Source: Polaribacter sp. L3A8 (GTDB taxonomy: Bacteria > Bacteroidota > Bacteroidia > Flavobacteriales > Flavobacteriaceae). From it: DNA of 64,000 nucleotides. The notes below the pieces were generated by a model, which worked only from the letters and a program-made list of their open reading frames with translations, was not told the origin of the DNA and did no database searches. The first letter of the stretch is position 1. Every line of letters starts with the position of its first letter. The translations under genes and the position numbers were made by a program. The stretch covers positions 2,068,001 to 2,132,000 of the forward strand of contig NZ_CP047026.1 in the NCBI RefSeq assembly GCF_009796785.1, written 5' to 3'. This document shows, piece by piece, positions 44,830 through 54,094 of this stretch.

Positions 44830-46005
44830 TTATTGTTTAACTATTATATCAAATGAATCTATTCTTATTTCATCATTTTTGTTTCTACCATAAATGATTA
44901 CCGTTTCATTATCTCCTGCTTCAAATGTAATGGCGTGTTTTTTAAAAACGTCTGCAACTCTACCTGCTCCTGTATCTGTTCTAGATGCAATAATATTCTC
45001 TGTTAGTAAAGACTCTGCATAAGAACCAGTAGTAGGTACTAAAACAGATACTGTCATTTCGCCACCTTCACTATCTAAGTTAAATGCACTAAAATAGGTT
45101 AACACATACGTTGCACCCTGTGTAACTTCTATTTCTTGATATAAAGATCTTGTTCCGTCTGAAGGAAATTTAGCTGCTTGTAAACCTTCTGGTAAAATTC
45201 CTGCTGATTTTGAGTTGACTTGAAAAACGGAACCCCATAATGAAGAACTAGGTGCTTTCCAAGAAGCTCTACCGTCTCCAGTTCCATCAAACAGACTATT
45301 ATCTTCAAAACCTGGCTCACCAATTTCTGGTGTTGCAATTGTTGGTATTGCCTGATTAACAGTTATTAATTTTTCTGTATATGCAGATTTACCTAAATTA
45401 TCTGTTACTGTTAAACCAACTGTATATTCACCTGGATCTGGAAAAGAAAATATTAACTCTTGATCTTGTAAAGTAGCTGCAGTTAACTCTAATATTTGAG
45501 TTTCTAAATTAGCTACATTTAGTGCTGCCTCGGCTGTAATTGCTTCTTCTGCCGCTGCTAATTGTGCTTTTAAATCTACAATTGAAGCATTTAAAACATC
45601 AATTTTATCTTGATTTGATTCACATGGAATTTTAAACTCTAGTTTTGCAATTTCATTTTCTAAAGCTAAGGTTGTAGCTAACTCTGCTTCAATTGATTGC
45701 TTTAGAATAGGCAAATCTTTATGAACAAAAGTTACTCCTTCTGATGGAGAAACGGTCCAATCATAATGTGTACCGTTTACCGCTAAATTAGAACCCGCCT
45801 GAAAATTGAATTCATACTTAGCCCATAACTCAACATCATTACAGTCAAATTCTGAAGAGGTAACGTCTGTTAAAGTGTAAAAAGGAGTTGGACTTGTAAA
45901 GTCTTCTAAATCTCCTACTCCAGGTAAATCATCATTAATACAAGAGGCTAGCGTTAAGAATATCCCTAACACAATATATTTTAATTTAAACAAATATTTT
46001 TTCAT
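44830..46005 (-). CDS. Surface lipoprotein with PKD-like fold interrupted by a coiled coil
   Basis: 391 residues. The lipoprotein signal ends FLTLASC (about C22). A PKD-like domain begins with YEFNFQAGSN and HYDWTVSP and ends with SFPDPGEYTVGLTVTDNLG. It is split by about 75 residues of predicted coiled coil (IEAELATTLALENEIAKLEF, then IVDLKAQLAAAEEAITAEAA). The C-terminal 150 residues resemble the C-terminus of the 43315-44808 protein. It is the third gene of the SusC-SusD operon and probably a glycan-binding surface protein. Confidence 0.82.
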   Translation of the reverse strand: MKKYLFKLKYIVLGIFLTLASCINDDLPGVGDLEDFTSPTPFYTLTDVTSSEFDCNDVELWAKYEFNFQAGSNLAVNGTHYDWTVSPSEGVTFVHKDLPILKQSIEAELATTLALENEIAKLEFKIPCESNQDKIDVLNASIVDLKAQLAAAEEAITAEAALNVANLETQILELTAATLQDQELIFSFPDPGEYTVGLTVTDNLGKSAYTEKLITVNQAIPTIATPEIGEPGFEDNSLFDGTGDGRASWKAPSSSLWGSVFQVNSKSAGILPEGLQAAKFPSDGTRSLYQEIEVTQGATYVLTYFSAFNLDSEGGEMTVSVLVPTTGSYAESLLTENIIASRTDTGAGRVADVFKKHAITFEAGDNETVIIYGRNKNDEIRIDSFDIIVKQ

Positions 46006-46017
46006 AATTATGCGTTT

Positions 46018-47592
46018 TTAGTATCCACTATTCTGTGAATAAAAATTAGGTAAATTGTCTATTTCTCTCTGAGGAAAAGGAAGGTATTTTTTTGGACTTG
46101 TATAATTTAAACTGTTTTCTGCCGAAAATTTTACCAAAACCTCATCTGCAACACCAAACCTTACCAAGTCATATAAACGTTGATTTTCATATACAAACTC
46201 TACTCTTCTTTCATCTAATAATTGTTGTTTTGTTAAATTAGCAACCTCTTCCAGACCTGCTCTAAATCTAACTTCATTAAAAGCTTCTATTGCTCTAGAA
46301 TCTGTAGTACTATCGTTGTTTCCTATAATTGCTTCTGCATATAATAACAACACATCTGCATATCTTAAAACAATCCAATCATTGTCTCCTATTTCTCCAT
46401 CTGTAGGAAATTTAGCATTAAAAGTATCATTAGTTATGTCTGCTGGGTTGTATGATAATGCATTAATACTTGCATAGAATCTTACGGGTTGTAATTCTGG
46501 ATTCATCACCTCTAAAAAATCAAGAGTGGCAATATTTACTCCATTAGAAGGTCCTTGCAATGTCATTGCAAAACTATGTGATTCTGAATCTGTTTCCACC
46601 TGATCATTTAAACCACTATCACTAGTTACGTAATTATCACTACTTACTAAATCATAAGCAATAGAAAATATTACTTCATTATTAATTTCAAACCCAGCAT
46701 TATTAGACCAAGAACCATCAAGTACTCCGTCTGTATAACCATTAGATATTTGATTACCAAATACGTGACCAAAATCAACAATTAAGTTTGCATAATATTC
46801 TTGATCCGTTAAAACATCTGTAATTCCATCAAAATCTACAGCGTTATTTCTTTCGGTATACAATAAGTTATACCCATAAGAAGTATTATTTTCTACAACA
46901 GAAGCTAATAAAAGTTCTGCTTCTGTATAATTTGGGTTTGGTTGACTTAAATATGCTTTTGCAGCTAAACAAATTGCAGCGCCTTTAGAAGGACGGTATC
47001 TATTTTGTTCCGCATCATTTAAATAAGCTATTGAAGTTTTAAAATCATTAATAATTTTCTCATAAACTTCTGCTTCTGCCAACTGCGGATATTCTAATGC
47101 TTCTTCATTAGTAATATCTAAAACCTTATCTATATAAGGAACATTTTGATATGCTCTAACTAAATTAAAGTGACTTAAAGCTCTCATAAAATAAGCTTCA
47201 CCAACAGTATATTGTTGGCTTTCTGGAGCTAAAAAACGGTTATCGATAATAGTGTTTGCATGTTTAATTACATGCATATTATTAGAATAATAAGTAGCAA
47301 CATCTCCATTATTAGGATCTACATTATAAGCACTAATTGCAGGGAAATTTCCATTTTCTGAATTTGCTCTTACATTATCTGATCTTAACTCTGTTAATAA
47401 GAATTCATTTGCTGGAATTTTTTGATAAGCATCTAAAACTCCATTTGATAATGCTATAAAACCATCATCCGTTTGCAGTAATTCTTCTAAAGAAAGCGCC
47501 GTAGGGTTACTAAGGTCTAGTTCTGTTTCACAGCTTGTTAACAAAGCCATAAAAGAAAAACAAACTATTATATTTTTATATATATTTTTCAT
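46018..47592 (-). CDS. SusD/RagB family outer-membrane lipoprotein (pair 2)
   Basis: 524 residues. The lipoprotein signal ends FMALLTSC (about C21). SusD motifs are YFMRALSHFNLVRAYQNVPY and the C-terminal LLDERRVEFVYENQRLYDLVRFG. It lies 6 bp after its SusC and 12 bp before the split-PKD lipoprotein. It probably binds alginate fragments of a different size or M/G composition than pair 1; this is inference. Confidence 0.94.
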   Translation of the reverse strand: MKNIYKNIIVCFSFMALLTSCETELDLSNPTALSLEELLQTDDGFIALSNGVLDAYQKIPANEFLLTELRSDNVRANSENGNFPAISAYNVDPNNGDVATYYSNNMHVIKHANTIIDNRFLAPESQQYTVGEAYFMRALSHFNLVRAYQNVPYIDKVLDITNEEALEYPQLAEAEVYEKIINDFKTSIAYLNDAEQNRYRPSKGAAICLAAKAYLSQPNPNYTEAELLLASVVENNTSYGYNLLYTERNNAVDFDGITDVLTDQEYYANLIVDFGHVFGNQISNGYTDGVLDGSWSNNAGFEINNEVIFSIAYDLVSSDNYVTSDSGLNDQVETDSESHSFAMTLQGPSNGVNIATLDFLEVMNPELQPVRFYASINALSYNPADITNDTFNAKFPTDGEIGDNDWIVLRYADVLLLYAEAIIGNNDSTTDSRAIEAFNEVRFRAGLEEVANLTKQQLLDERRVEFVYENQRLYDLVRFGVADEVLVKFSAENSLNYTSPKKYLPFPQREIDNLPNFYSQNSGY

Positions 47593-47598
47593 AATTAA

Positions 47599-50500
47599 TT
47601 AAAATTGAAAGTTAATACCAGCAGAAATTGTTTTAACCACGGGACCATCTCCTCTTTGATAACCTGCGGTTAACGGAGTATTTGCGTTATCTGATGTTTG
47701 ACCAGCAGCTTCAGGGTTAAATCCTTCATATCCATTAGCTGTAAAGAATAATAAATTTTCTCCTGTTACATAAAATCTTAATTTATCAAAATTATATTTT
47801 GATGTTAATGATTCTGGCAACGTATACCCTATTGTTAAATTTCTTAAAGCTACAAAAGAGGCATCTTGTATGTGATCATCTGTAAATCTTCTATGAACCG
47901 TTAAGTCTTTATCTGGAAAATTAGAAACTTCATTTACTGCAGATTCACTCTCAAAATACAACTGATCTAAATCTGCAACTCTTACCTCTGCTCCATGAGA
48001 TCCTTGTAATTGGAAAGAAAAATCAAAATCATACAAGGTAAAATCAGAATTAAAACCCCATTCGAAATCTGGATAAGGGCTACCTAACTCTGTTCTATCA
48101 TCATCATCAATTACACCATCACCATTTAAATCTTTTACATATACATCTGCATATTTATTGTTAAATCTATTAAAAGGATTGTCTACCCATTCTAACGGAA
48201 TTTCTTTATCATATACCCATCCATAAAAAGAAGTAATTGGTTGCCCAACTTTAGCAATAAATTCTGTAGGTCTTGTATCTTGATCTATTCTAGAAATAAT
48301 TTGCTCGTTATTACCTAAACTTTCTACGGTATTTCTGTTTAAAGAAAATTGTCCTGATGCACTCCAACGGAAGTCTTCTTTAGAGATTATTCTAGAACTT
48401 AATTCTAGTTCTACCCCTTCATTTTTTACCTCACCAAGGTTTTGCAACCAATTATCTGTACCATAAGTAGCAGAAGTAGGTGCAAACAGTAATAAATCTT
48501 CACTTGTTCTTGTATAATAATCTGCTGTTAAGCTTAGAATACCTCTACCAAATGTAACATCTATACCTGGGTTAAATTCTCTTAATTTTTCCCAACCAAG
48601 AATTTGGTTTGCTAAAGTAATCCCCTTAACTCCAGTACTTCCATTATAACTAACAGAATTAAATGCTTCTTCAAATCTGTATAAAGATTCAAATATATTA
48701 TTTGATATTTGATTAGAACCAGATACACCATAACTAGCTCTTATTTTAAGAGACGAGACGATATTGTTTGATGGGAAAAACTTTTCGTTTGTTACCACCC
48801 AACCTAAAGATGCAGCTGGAAAAAATCCTGTTCTAGAATCTGGACCAAATCTTGTACTTGCATCACTTCTTACTGATAATTGAAATAAGTATTTTTCATC
48901 ATAATTATAATCTAATCTTCCAAAATAAGAAACAAGCTTCTCGCTTGCGTTATCTGTATAGGTAGTTCCACCATCGGCAATTGATATATTATTATTAAAA
49001 TCATTAGTAAAACCTACAGCTTCTGATTCTTGTCTATAATTATCACTCTGCATATATTCAAATCCAAGAACTGGACTAAAGTTATGTTTACCAATACTTT
49101 TCTTATACCTAAGAAGCGATTCAAATGTATATTGATTTAATTCATCTCTTCTTTCTAATCGATAAGCTTCTTGATCTCTATTTTCTTGACCATATAAGTA
49201 ATCTGCTTCGTTAGATTTATTATGACTAAAAACACCAGAAACAGTTTGTTTAAAATGAAGATCGTCTGCCAATTCAAATTCAATATAAGAAGATGCATTT
49301 AAGCTTAATTTCTTTTTGGTTCTAGATCTTTCTAAGAAATGCACTAAAGGATGTACGTTTTTAGTTGTTGATAACGTTAAACCACCTGATGTTAAAGGGC
49401 TAACTGTTGGCAAACCTGTATTAGGATCTCTTGCAATTGCTCTAGGATTATTAGGATCTACAGTAAAAACATGATCGAAAGCTCTAGAAAAACCATAACT
49501 ACCAACACCTAAGTTTTCAAATAATTTTCCTGCATCAGTAGAAACACCAACATCGGTAGAAAAATTAGTTACATATTTTAAATGTTCTTCATTTAAATAT
49601 AAAGGCACATGCCCCATTTGTCTTAATGGATCTGTAAATCTAGCTGGTAACTTTTTTTGATCGTTATAATTTACACGAATACTTGCCCCGTACTTAATTT
49701 TCTTATTTTTTGATTTACTATCGATTTTTACTCTAGCATTGTACTTATTAAAGTTATCTGTAAGTGCGATACCTTCATCTTCAAGATATCCTAAAGAAGC
49801 AGAATAACTTGTTAATTCAGACCCACCTCTTACTGCAAAAGAATGACTCTTTGTAAAACCTCCATCAAAAACTTCATCTTGTAGATTTCTTTCTCCACCA
49901 CCTAATGATGCAATAAAATCCATAGCTTCTAACTCAGCATAAGCAGTATTATAATCGCCAATAATTCTACTATAATTAATACTATTAGGAGAAATAGCAT
50001 CTACTGTACTTTGTAAACCATCTAATCTAGATCTTTCTTGAGATATTGTGGTGTTAAAATTATCGTTTTTATCTGCATATCTATACCCTATATACGTATT
50101 GTAAGAGAATCTCGTTTTACCGGCTATCCCTTTTTTAAGGGTTACTAAAATTACCCCATTTGCACCACGAGAACCATAAATAGCAACAGAAGAAGCATCT
50201 TTTAAAACACTTATAGATTCAATATTATTATTATCTATAGATCCTAAAATATCAGAATCTGTACCTAAAATAACCCCATCAACCACAATTAAAGGAGAAG
50301 ATGAACCGGTAACAGAACCAGGTCCTCTTAAGGTGATTTTAGGATCTCCACCAGCTTCAGAAGAAACTACTTGAATTCTTAAACCTGCAACTCTACCTTT
50401 AAGAGCATCCTCTACACGAGATACTGCTTGGTTTTGAAGATCAGCTCCAGAAACCTTTGTTAAAGCACTCGTTACATTTTTTTGTTTTTGATTACCATAA

Positions 50501-50829
50501 CCAACTACAACAATTTCATCTAAAATATTAGAATCTTCTTCTAAGGCTACATTAATTGTTTTTTGATTTATAAAAGTTACTGTTTTAGTTTTGAAGCCTA
50601 AGTAAGAAAACTGAATAACATCTCCAGATTTAACGTTAATTTTATAATTACCATCAAAATCTGTACTTGTTCCTTTTATAGTTCCTACAAGAATAATATT
50701 AGCTCCTAGAATGGGCTCATTATCTGTTTTAGACATAACATTACCCGTAACTGTAACACTTTCTTGTGCAAAATTTACTGCACTAAAAAAAAGCATTGCA
50801 ATAAATACTAGTGTAATTTTTAAGTTCAT
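47599..50829 (-). CDS. SusC/RagA family TonB-dependent transporter (pair 2)
   Basis: 1076 residues: signal peptide, carboxypeptidase-D-regulatory-like domain (VTGNVMSKTDNEPILGANII), TonB box DEIVVVGYG, plug (SVLKDASSVAIYGSRGANG) and a barrel ending SAGINFQF. It is first in a four-gene operon. Unlike pair 1, I find no full TTGGTWWACCAA site or TAnnTTTG box in the 268 bp before it, only ACTGTTTAACC near 51060-51072. Its promoter is therefore unclear; read-through from kdgF is possible. Confidence 0.95.
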   Translation of the reverse strand: MNLKITLVFIAMLFFSAVNFAQESVTVTGNVMSKTDNEPILGANIILVGTIKGTSTDFDGNYKINVKSGDVIQFSYLGFKTKTVTFINQKTINVALEEDSNILDEIVVVGYGNQKQKNVTSALTKVSGADLQNQAVSRVEDALKGRVAGLRIQVVSSEAGGDPKITLRGPGSVTGSSSPLIVVDGVILGTDSDILGSIDNNNIESISVLKDASSVAIYGSRGANGVILVTLKKGIAGKTRFSYNTYIGYRYADKNDNFNTTISQERSRLDGLQSTVDAISPNSINYSRIIGDYNTAYAELEAMDFIASLGGGERNLQDEVFDGGFTKSHSFAVRGGSELTSYSASLGYLEDEGIALTDNFNKYNARVKIDSKSKNKKIKYGASIRVNYNDQKKLPARFTDPLRQMGHVPLYLNEEHLKYVTNFSTDVGVSTDAGKLFENLGVGSYGFSRAFDHVFTVDPNNPRAIARDPNTGLPTVSPLTSGGLTLSTTKNVHPLVHFLERSRTKKKLSLNASSYIEFELADDLHFKQTVSGVFSHNKSNEADYLYGQENRDQEAYRLERRDELNQYTFESLLRYKKSIGKHNFSPVLGFEYMQSDNYRQESEAVGFTNDFNNNISIADGGTTYTDNASEKLVSYFGRLDYNYDEKYLFQLSVRSDASTRFGPDSRTGFFPAASLGWVVTNEKFFPSNNIVSSLKIRASYGVSGSNQISNNIFESLYRFEEAFNSVSYNGSTGVKGITLANQILGWEKLREFNPGIDVTFGRGILSLTADYYTRTSEDLLLFAPTSATYGTDNWLQNLGEVKNEGVELELSSRIISKEDFRWSASGQFSLNRNTVESLGNNEQIISRIDQDTRPTEFIAKVGQPITSFYGWVYDKEIPLEWVDNPFNRFNNKYADVYVKDLNGDGVIDDDDRTELGSPYPDFEWGFNSDFTLYDFDFSFQLQGSHGAEVRVADLDQLYFESESAVNEVSNFPDKDLTVHRRFTDDHIQDASFVALRNLTIGYTLPESLTSKYNFDKLRFYVTGENLLFFTANGYEGFNPEAAGQTSDNANTPLTAGYQRGDGPVVKTISAGINFQF

Positions 50830-51097
50830 TATTAATTGTTTTGAATTATTTTTCTTTTAAAAAAACATTTAATTTTAAAAAAATGTCAATCTACTCTTAA
50901 AATTAAATACTGCTATATTTAAGTGAATATCTATTATTAATTACTCCATAAAACTTTCTTTATTAGGAATAAAACAGCTATTAGTATAGCTACTTTTGTA
51001 CATGATGCTTCACAAAATGCACGAGGTGGAAAATAAACTGAATCTCCATAATCAAATAAAACTGTTTAACCTCTTGTAATGGCTGGCATATTTTTCC

Positions 51098-51481
51098 TTA
51101 TGCCTTATCTCCAAAATAAGATGGGCCATCACCTGTTAAGAAATCTTCTCTCACCGGGCTAAACGTGTCAATTAGTTGTCCTTCTTCTAAACAAACTGCA
51201 CTATGTAATAAATTAGGTTCTATATAAACACCATCTCCTGCTTCTACAATTTTCTTTTCTCCATCAATTTCAAATTCAAATTTACCTGAAACACAATAAG
51301 TAGCTTGCGTATGAAAATGTTGATGTGGAGCACCTAATGCTCCTTTATCAAATTTTACACTTACCATCATAATTTGATTATCGTAACCTAAGAATTTTCT
51401 TGATACTCCACCTCCAAGTTCTTCCCATTCTAATTCTTTTGAAATAACATATTTGTCACTGAATCTATTCATTTTTCCCAT
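51098..51481 (-). CDS. kdgF: KdgF-like cupin (unsaturated uronate linearisation)
   Basis: 127 residues of a single cupin fold with metal ligands in APHQHFHTQATYCVSG and the late His in EPNLLHSAV. KdgF opens the ring of unsaturated monouronates from pectin and alginate to the linear keto form. It lies 17 bp after the PL17 lyase gene, the enzyme that releases such monomers. An alternative ATG three codons later is possible. Confidence 0.88.
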   Translation of the reverse strand: MGKMNRFSDKYVISKELEWEELGGGVSRKFLGYDNQIMMVSVKFDKGALGAPHQHFHTQATYCVSGKFEFEIDGEKKIVEAGDGVYIEPNLLHSAVCLEEGQLIDTFSPVREDFLTGDGPSYFGDKA

Positions 51482-51498
51482 TTTATTCTATTTTAAGT

Positions 51499-53778
51499 TT
51501 ATTTGTAATAATAAGAACCTACCCAAGTATAATTCTTGTTGTTGATTTTTAAACTATGTTTTGCTTCTTTAGAAGCGTTTGTATTTGCTGTAATAAATAG
51601 TTTAGCATCTCCTTTTAAAGTTCTGATGGAAATACCTGTATAATCTACAGTATCTAAAACCACTTTTATTTCTTTAATATTACTTTTAGAGTTGATAGCT
51701 GATTCTGAAACAGAACTATAACTACCATGCGCCTCTATTGTTGATACAAAAAGTGTGTTTTTGGTGTTTTTTCTCCTTAGCATTATTGCAGCTTCGCTTC
51801 GTAAATTAAAATCTGGGTCATTAGCACCAATTCTTGTAAAAAGTATTTCATCTTTAGCATTAGAAATAGTTGATAAAGTATAAAACTTACCTTTATTTAA
51901 CCAAGAGAATTTAGCGTTGCTTTCTTTCGATTTTCCATTACCTTCTATATATAAATGTTGATATCCATTTTTACTACCTAAAGGTTTTAATGTTTTTGGT
52001 ATGGTATACTCAAAATTGGTATTTAAAACTTGACCTAAAAAGTAATACGGAAAATCATACTGATTTGATTTATTAGAAACTACTTTCATAATATCTAATA
52101 CAAATGGTTTTTCGAAATCTTCATCTTTAATAACCGCTACCGTTCTTTGCATATCTGTACCAGGATAGGTGTTGGTTACTTTTGCGCTTGAAGCTTGTAC
52201 GTTTTTGTTATCCGAAGAAAAATAATGTAGGTCTGGATGATTTTGACTACCTATTTCATATTTACCATTATAATGAGAAGTTTCATTTTGAGTTACCGTA
52301 TTATGAGCAATTGTTTGTTTTGCCCAAGTTTTGTTTTCTTTTAGATAGTTTCCACCACCTTTTTGTTCAATATTTACAAAACGAGCTAAACCATAATCTT
52401 GAATTACTTCATCGCCTTTTTCATATAATGAATATGATAATTTATCATAATGACCATGACTAGAACCTTGTGATGCATATTTAAAAACAAGCTCAATATC
52501 TTCGTTTCTTAAAATGGCTACACCACCTTGTTTCCCTTCTGGTCCGTCAGATAAATTAATAGACTTTTTTTCGAAAGGTTTGGCTTTTCCTTTTTTTATA
52601 CCCAATGCTACAGCCAAACCAGAATCGTCTAATAAAACTTTATTTTGTTCTGATGCAATTGTTAATAAACCTGCATCTTGTTTACCAAAAAGATAAGAAA
52701 TATCTACCGCAGTAACTAAAGCATCGTTATAATATGACATCCCTTTTTGACCATCATTTAATGGAAAAAAATCTCCATCTGCATCCGATAAATTTAAAAG
52801 TGCATTAATCGATTTTAAAAGCACTCCCTCTTTATATTCAAAAATCTTTAATTCTGGCTTTACATTATGTAGTCCTTCTGCAAAAACTAAAAAAGGATAC
52901 ATTGCATAACGCTGATAATAAGGCCCTTCATTATAATAACCATCTGGCGAAAAAGGTTCTTCTATATTTGCTAAAAAACCAGCTTTACCATCTTTATTCA
53001 AAAAACCACCATCGTCATCCTTTTCTTCTGTATCTAATTTTAAATCTTTAATTCCGTATAACGCACGATCAATTAATTCTTGATCATTCATTACCAAACC
53101 AATCATACCAACGGCAGCATTTCCCCAAGTACTGTGGTTGTGAACTCTTTGGTAAAATTGCGGACTATCTACAGAAATATGATCTGCAAATGGTTTAAAT
53201 AAATTTGTTTCTAGTTTATTGCGTTCTTCTTCTGATAAATAATTATACACACAATCATAAGCTTGACTTACATAAACCAACCAGTTTGCATCGTTTAAAC
53301 ATTGCCAAAATAATTTACCTCTTGCATAAGACCTTGTTTTTGGGTGCAATGGTAAAGTTTTATACATCGCTTCATATTGCATTAACATGTCTTTTACATA
53401 CTTTGCATATTTTTCGTCATTTAAAATTTGATATAAAACACCTGCTTTCTGTAATACTATCATGTTACGTTTATGACGAACATGTGTATAACCACCAGAA
53501 TAATCTAAAGGTATTGGAGTCTCTATTCCTAAAGCTATTTCTGCATCTATTTCTTCTTTAACCACTTTTAATGTGCTATCAAAAATTGGAATATGACCCA
53601 ACTGAGCTCTAATATCTTTAACTCCTTGTGCTGTTAAAATTAAATTAGGATGTTGGTTTGAAGTTGAAGTAGCCTTTTTGCTATTAGAAACCGGAGTTAT
53701 TTCTTTATCGCAAGAAAAAATTATAAGCACCATGAGTGCAACCGTAAAATTTAATAGTATGTTTTGTTTTAATTTCAT
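51499..53778 (-). CDS. PL17 alginate lyase, exo-oligoalginate lyase
   Basis: 759 residues. The lipoprotein signal ends VLIIFSC (C23). An (alpha/alpha) toroid alginate-lyase domain (about 45-390) includes FYQRVHNHSTWGNAAVGMIG and GYYNEGPYYQRYAMYPF, with the His/Tyr catalytic pair of Alg17c-like enzymes. The C-terminal heparinase II/III beta-sandwich has SHGHYDKLSYSLYEKG. It cuts alginate oligomers to unsaturated monomers. It heads a unit with kdgF and has a double operator 56-89 bp upstream. Confidence 0.93.
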   Translation of the reverse strand: MKLKQNILLNFTVALMVLIIFSCDKEITPVSNSKKATSTSNQHPNLILTAQGVKDIRAQLGHIPIFDSTLKVVKEEIDAEIALGIETPIPLDYSGGYTHVRHKRNMIVLQKAGVLYQILNDEKYAKYVKDMLMQYEAMYKTLPLHPKTRSYARGKLFWQCLNDANWLVYVSQAYDCVYNYLSEEERNKLETNLFKPFADHISVDSPQFYQRVHNHSTWGNAAVGMIGLVMNDQELIDRALYGIKDLKLDTEEKDDDGGFLNKDGKAGFLANIEEPFSPDGYYNEGPYYQRYAMYPFLVFAEGLHNVKPELKIFEYKEGVLLKSINALLNLSDADGDFFPLNDGQKGMSYYNDALVTAVDISYLFGKQDAGLLTIASEQNKVLLDDSGLAVALGIKKGKAKPFEKKSINLSDGPEGKQGGVAILRNEDIELVFKYASQGSSHGHYDKLSYSLYEKGDEVIQDYGLARFVNIEQKGGGNYLKENKTWAKQTIAHNTVTQNETSHYNGKYEIGSQNHPDLHYFSSDNKNVQASSAKVTNTYPGTDMQRTVAVIKDEDFEKPFVLDIMKVVSNKSNQYDFPYYFLGQVLNTNFEYTIPKTLKPLGSKNGYQHLYIEGNGKSKESNAKFSWLNKGKFYTLSTISNAKDEILFTRIGANDPDFNLRSEAAIMLRRKNTKNTLFVSTIEAHGSYSSVSESAINSKSNIKEIKVVLDTVDYTGISIRTLKGDAKLFITANTNASKEAKHSLKINNKNYTWVGSYYYK

Positions 53779-53833
53779 GTTTCGTTTTTAGCAATAATTT
53801 GATATTAATTCTATTCATTATAAGATAAAATAA

Positions 53834-53867
53834 AACTGGTTTACCAAATTGGTTTACCAAATATATG
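53834..53867. promoter_or_regulatory. Double operator and -7 box upstream of PL17
   Basis: ACTGGTTTACCAA and TTGGTTTACCAA in tandem, then TATATTTG on the minus strand. Weaker half-sites (ATTGGTTTT, AACTGGTTTT) lie at 53907-53945. No gene is seen in this 316-bp gap. Confidence 0.82.
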
Positions 53868-53954
53868 TTTATTTGATATTTTAACAAAATAATAAGATAG
53901 AAATAATTGGTTTTAACATAGTTAATGTATTAAAACTGGTTTTATGACAAAAAC

Positions 53955-53988
53955 AAAAAGCCCATCTAATAAAATAAATGGGCTTTTT
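53955..53988 (-). terminator. Terminator after the PL7-PL6 unit
   Basis: AAAAAGCCCAT / ATGGGCTTTTT hairpin about 107 bp after the PL6 stop. Confidence 0.78.
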
Positions 53989-54094
53989 AAAGTAATTAAT
54001 TCAAAAAATTACTCAATAATTATTTTTTTGAAGTTATTTCTACTCCTAAAAAAGGTTTTAATTGACTTCCTTTTTAATATCAAAATAGATGTTA

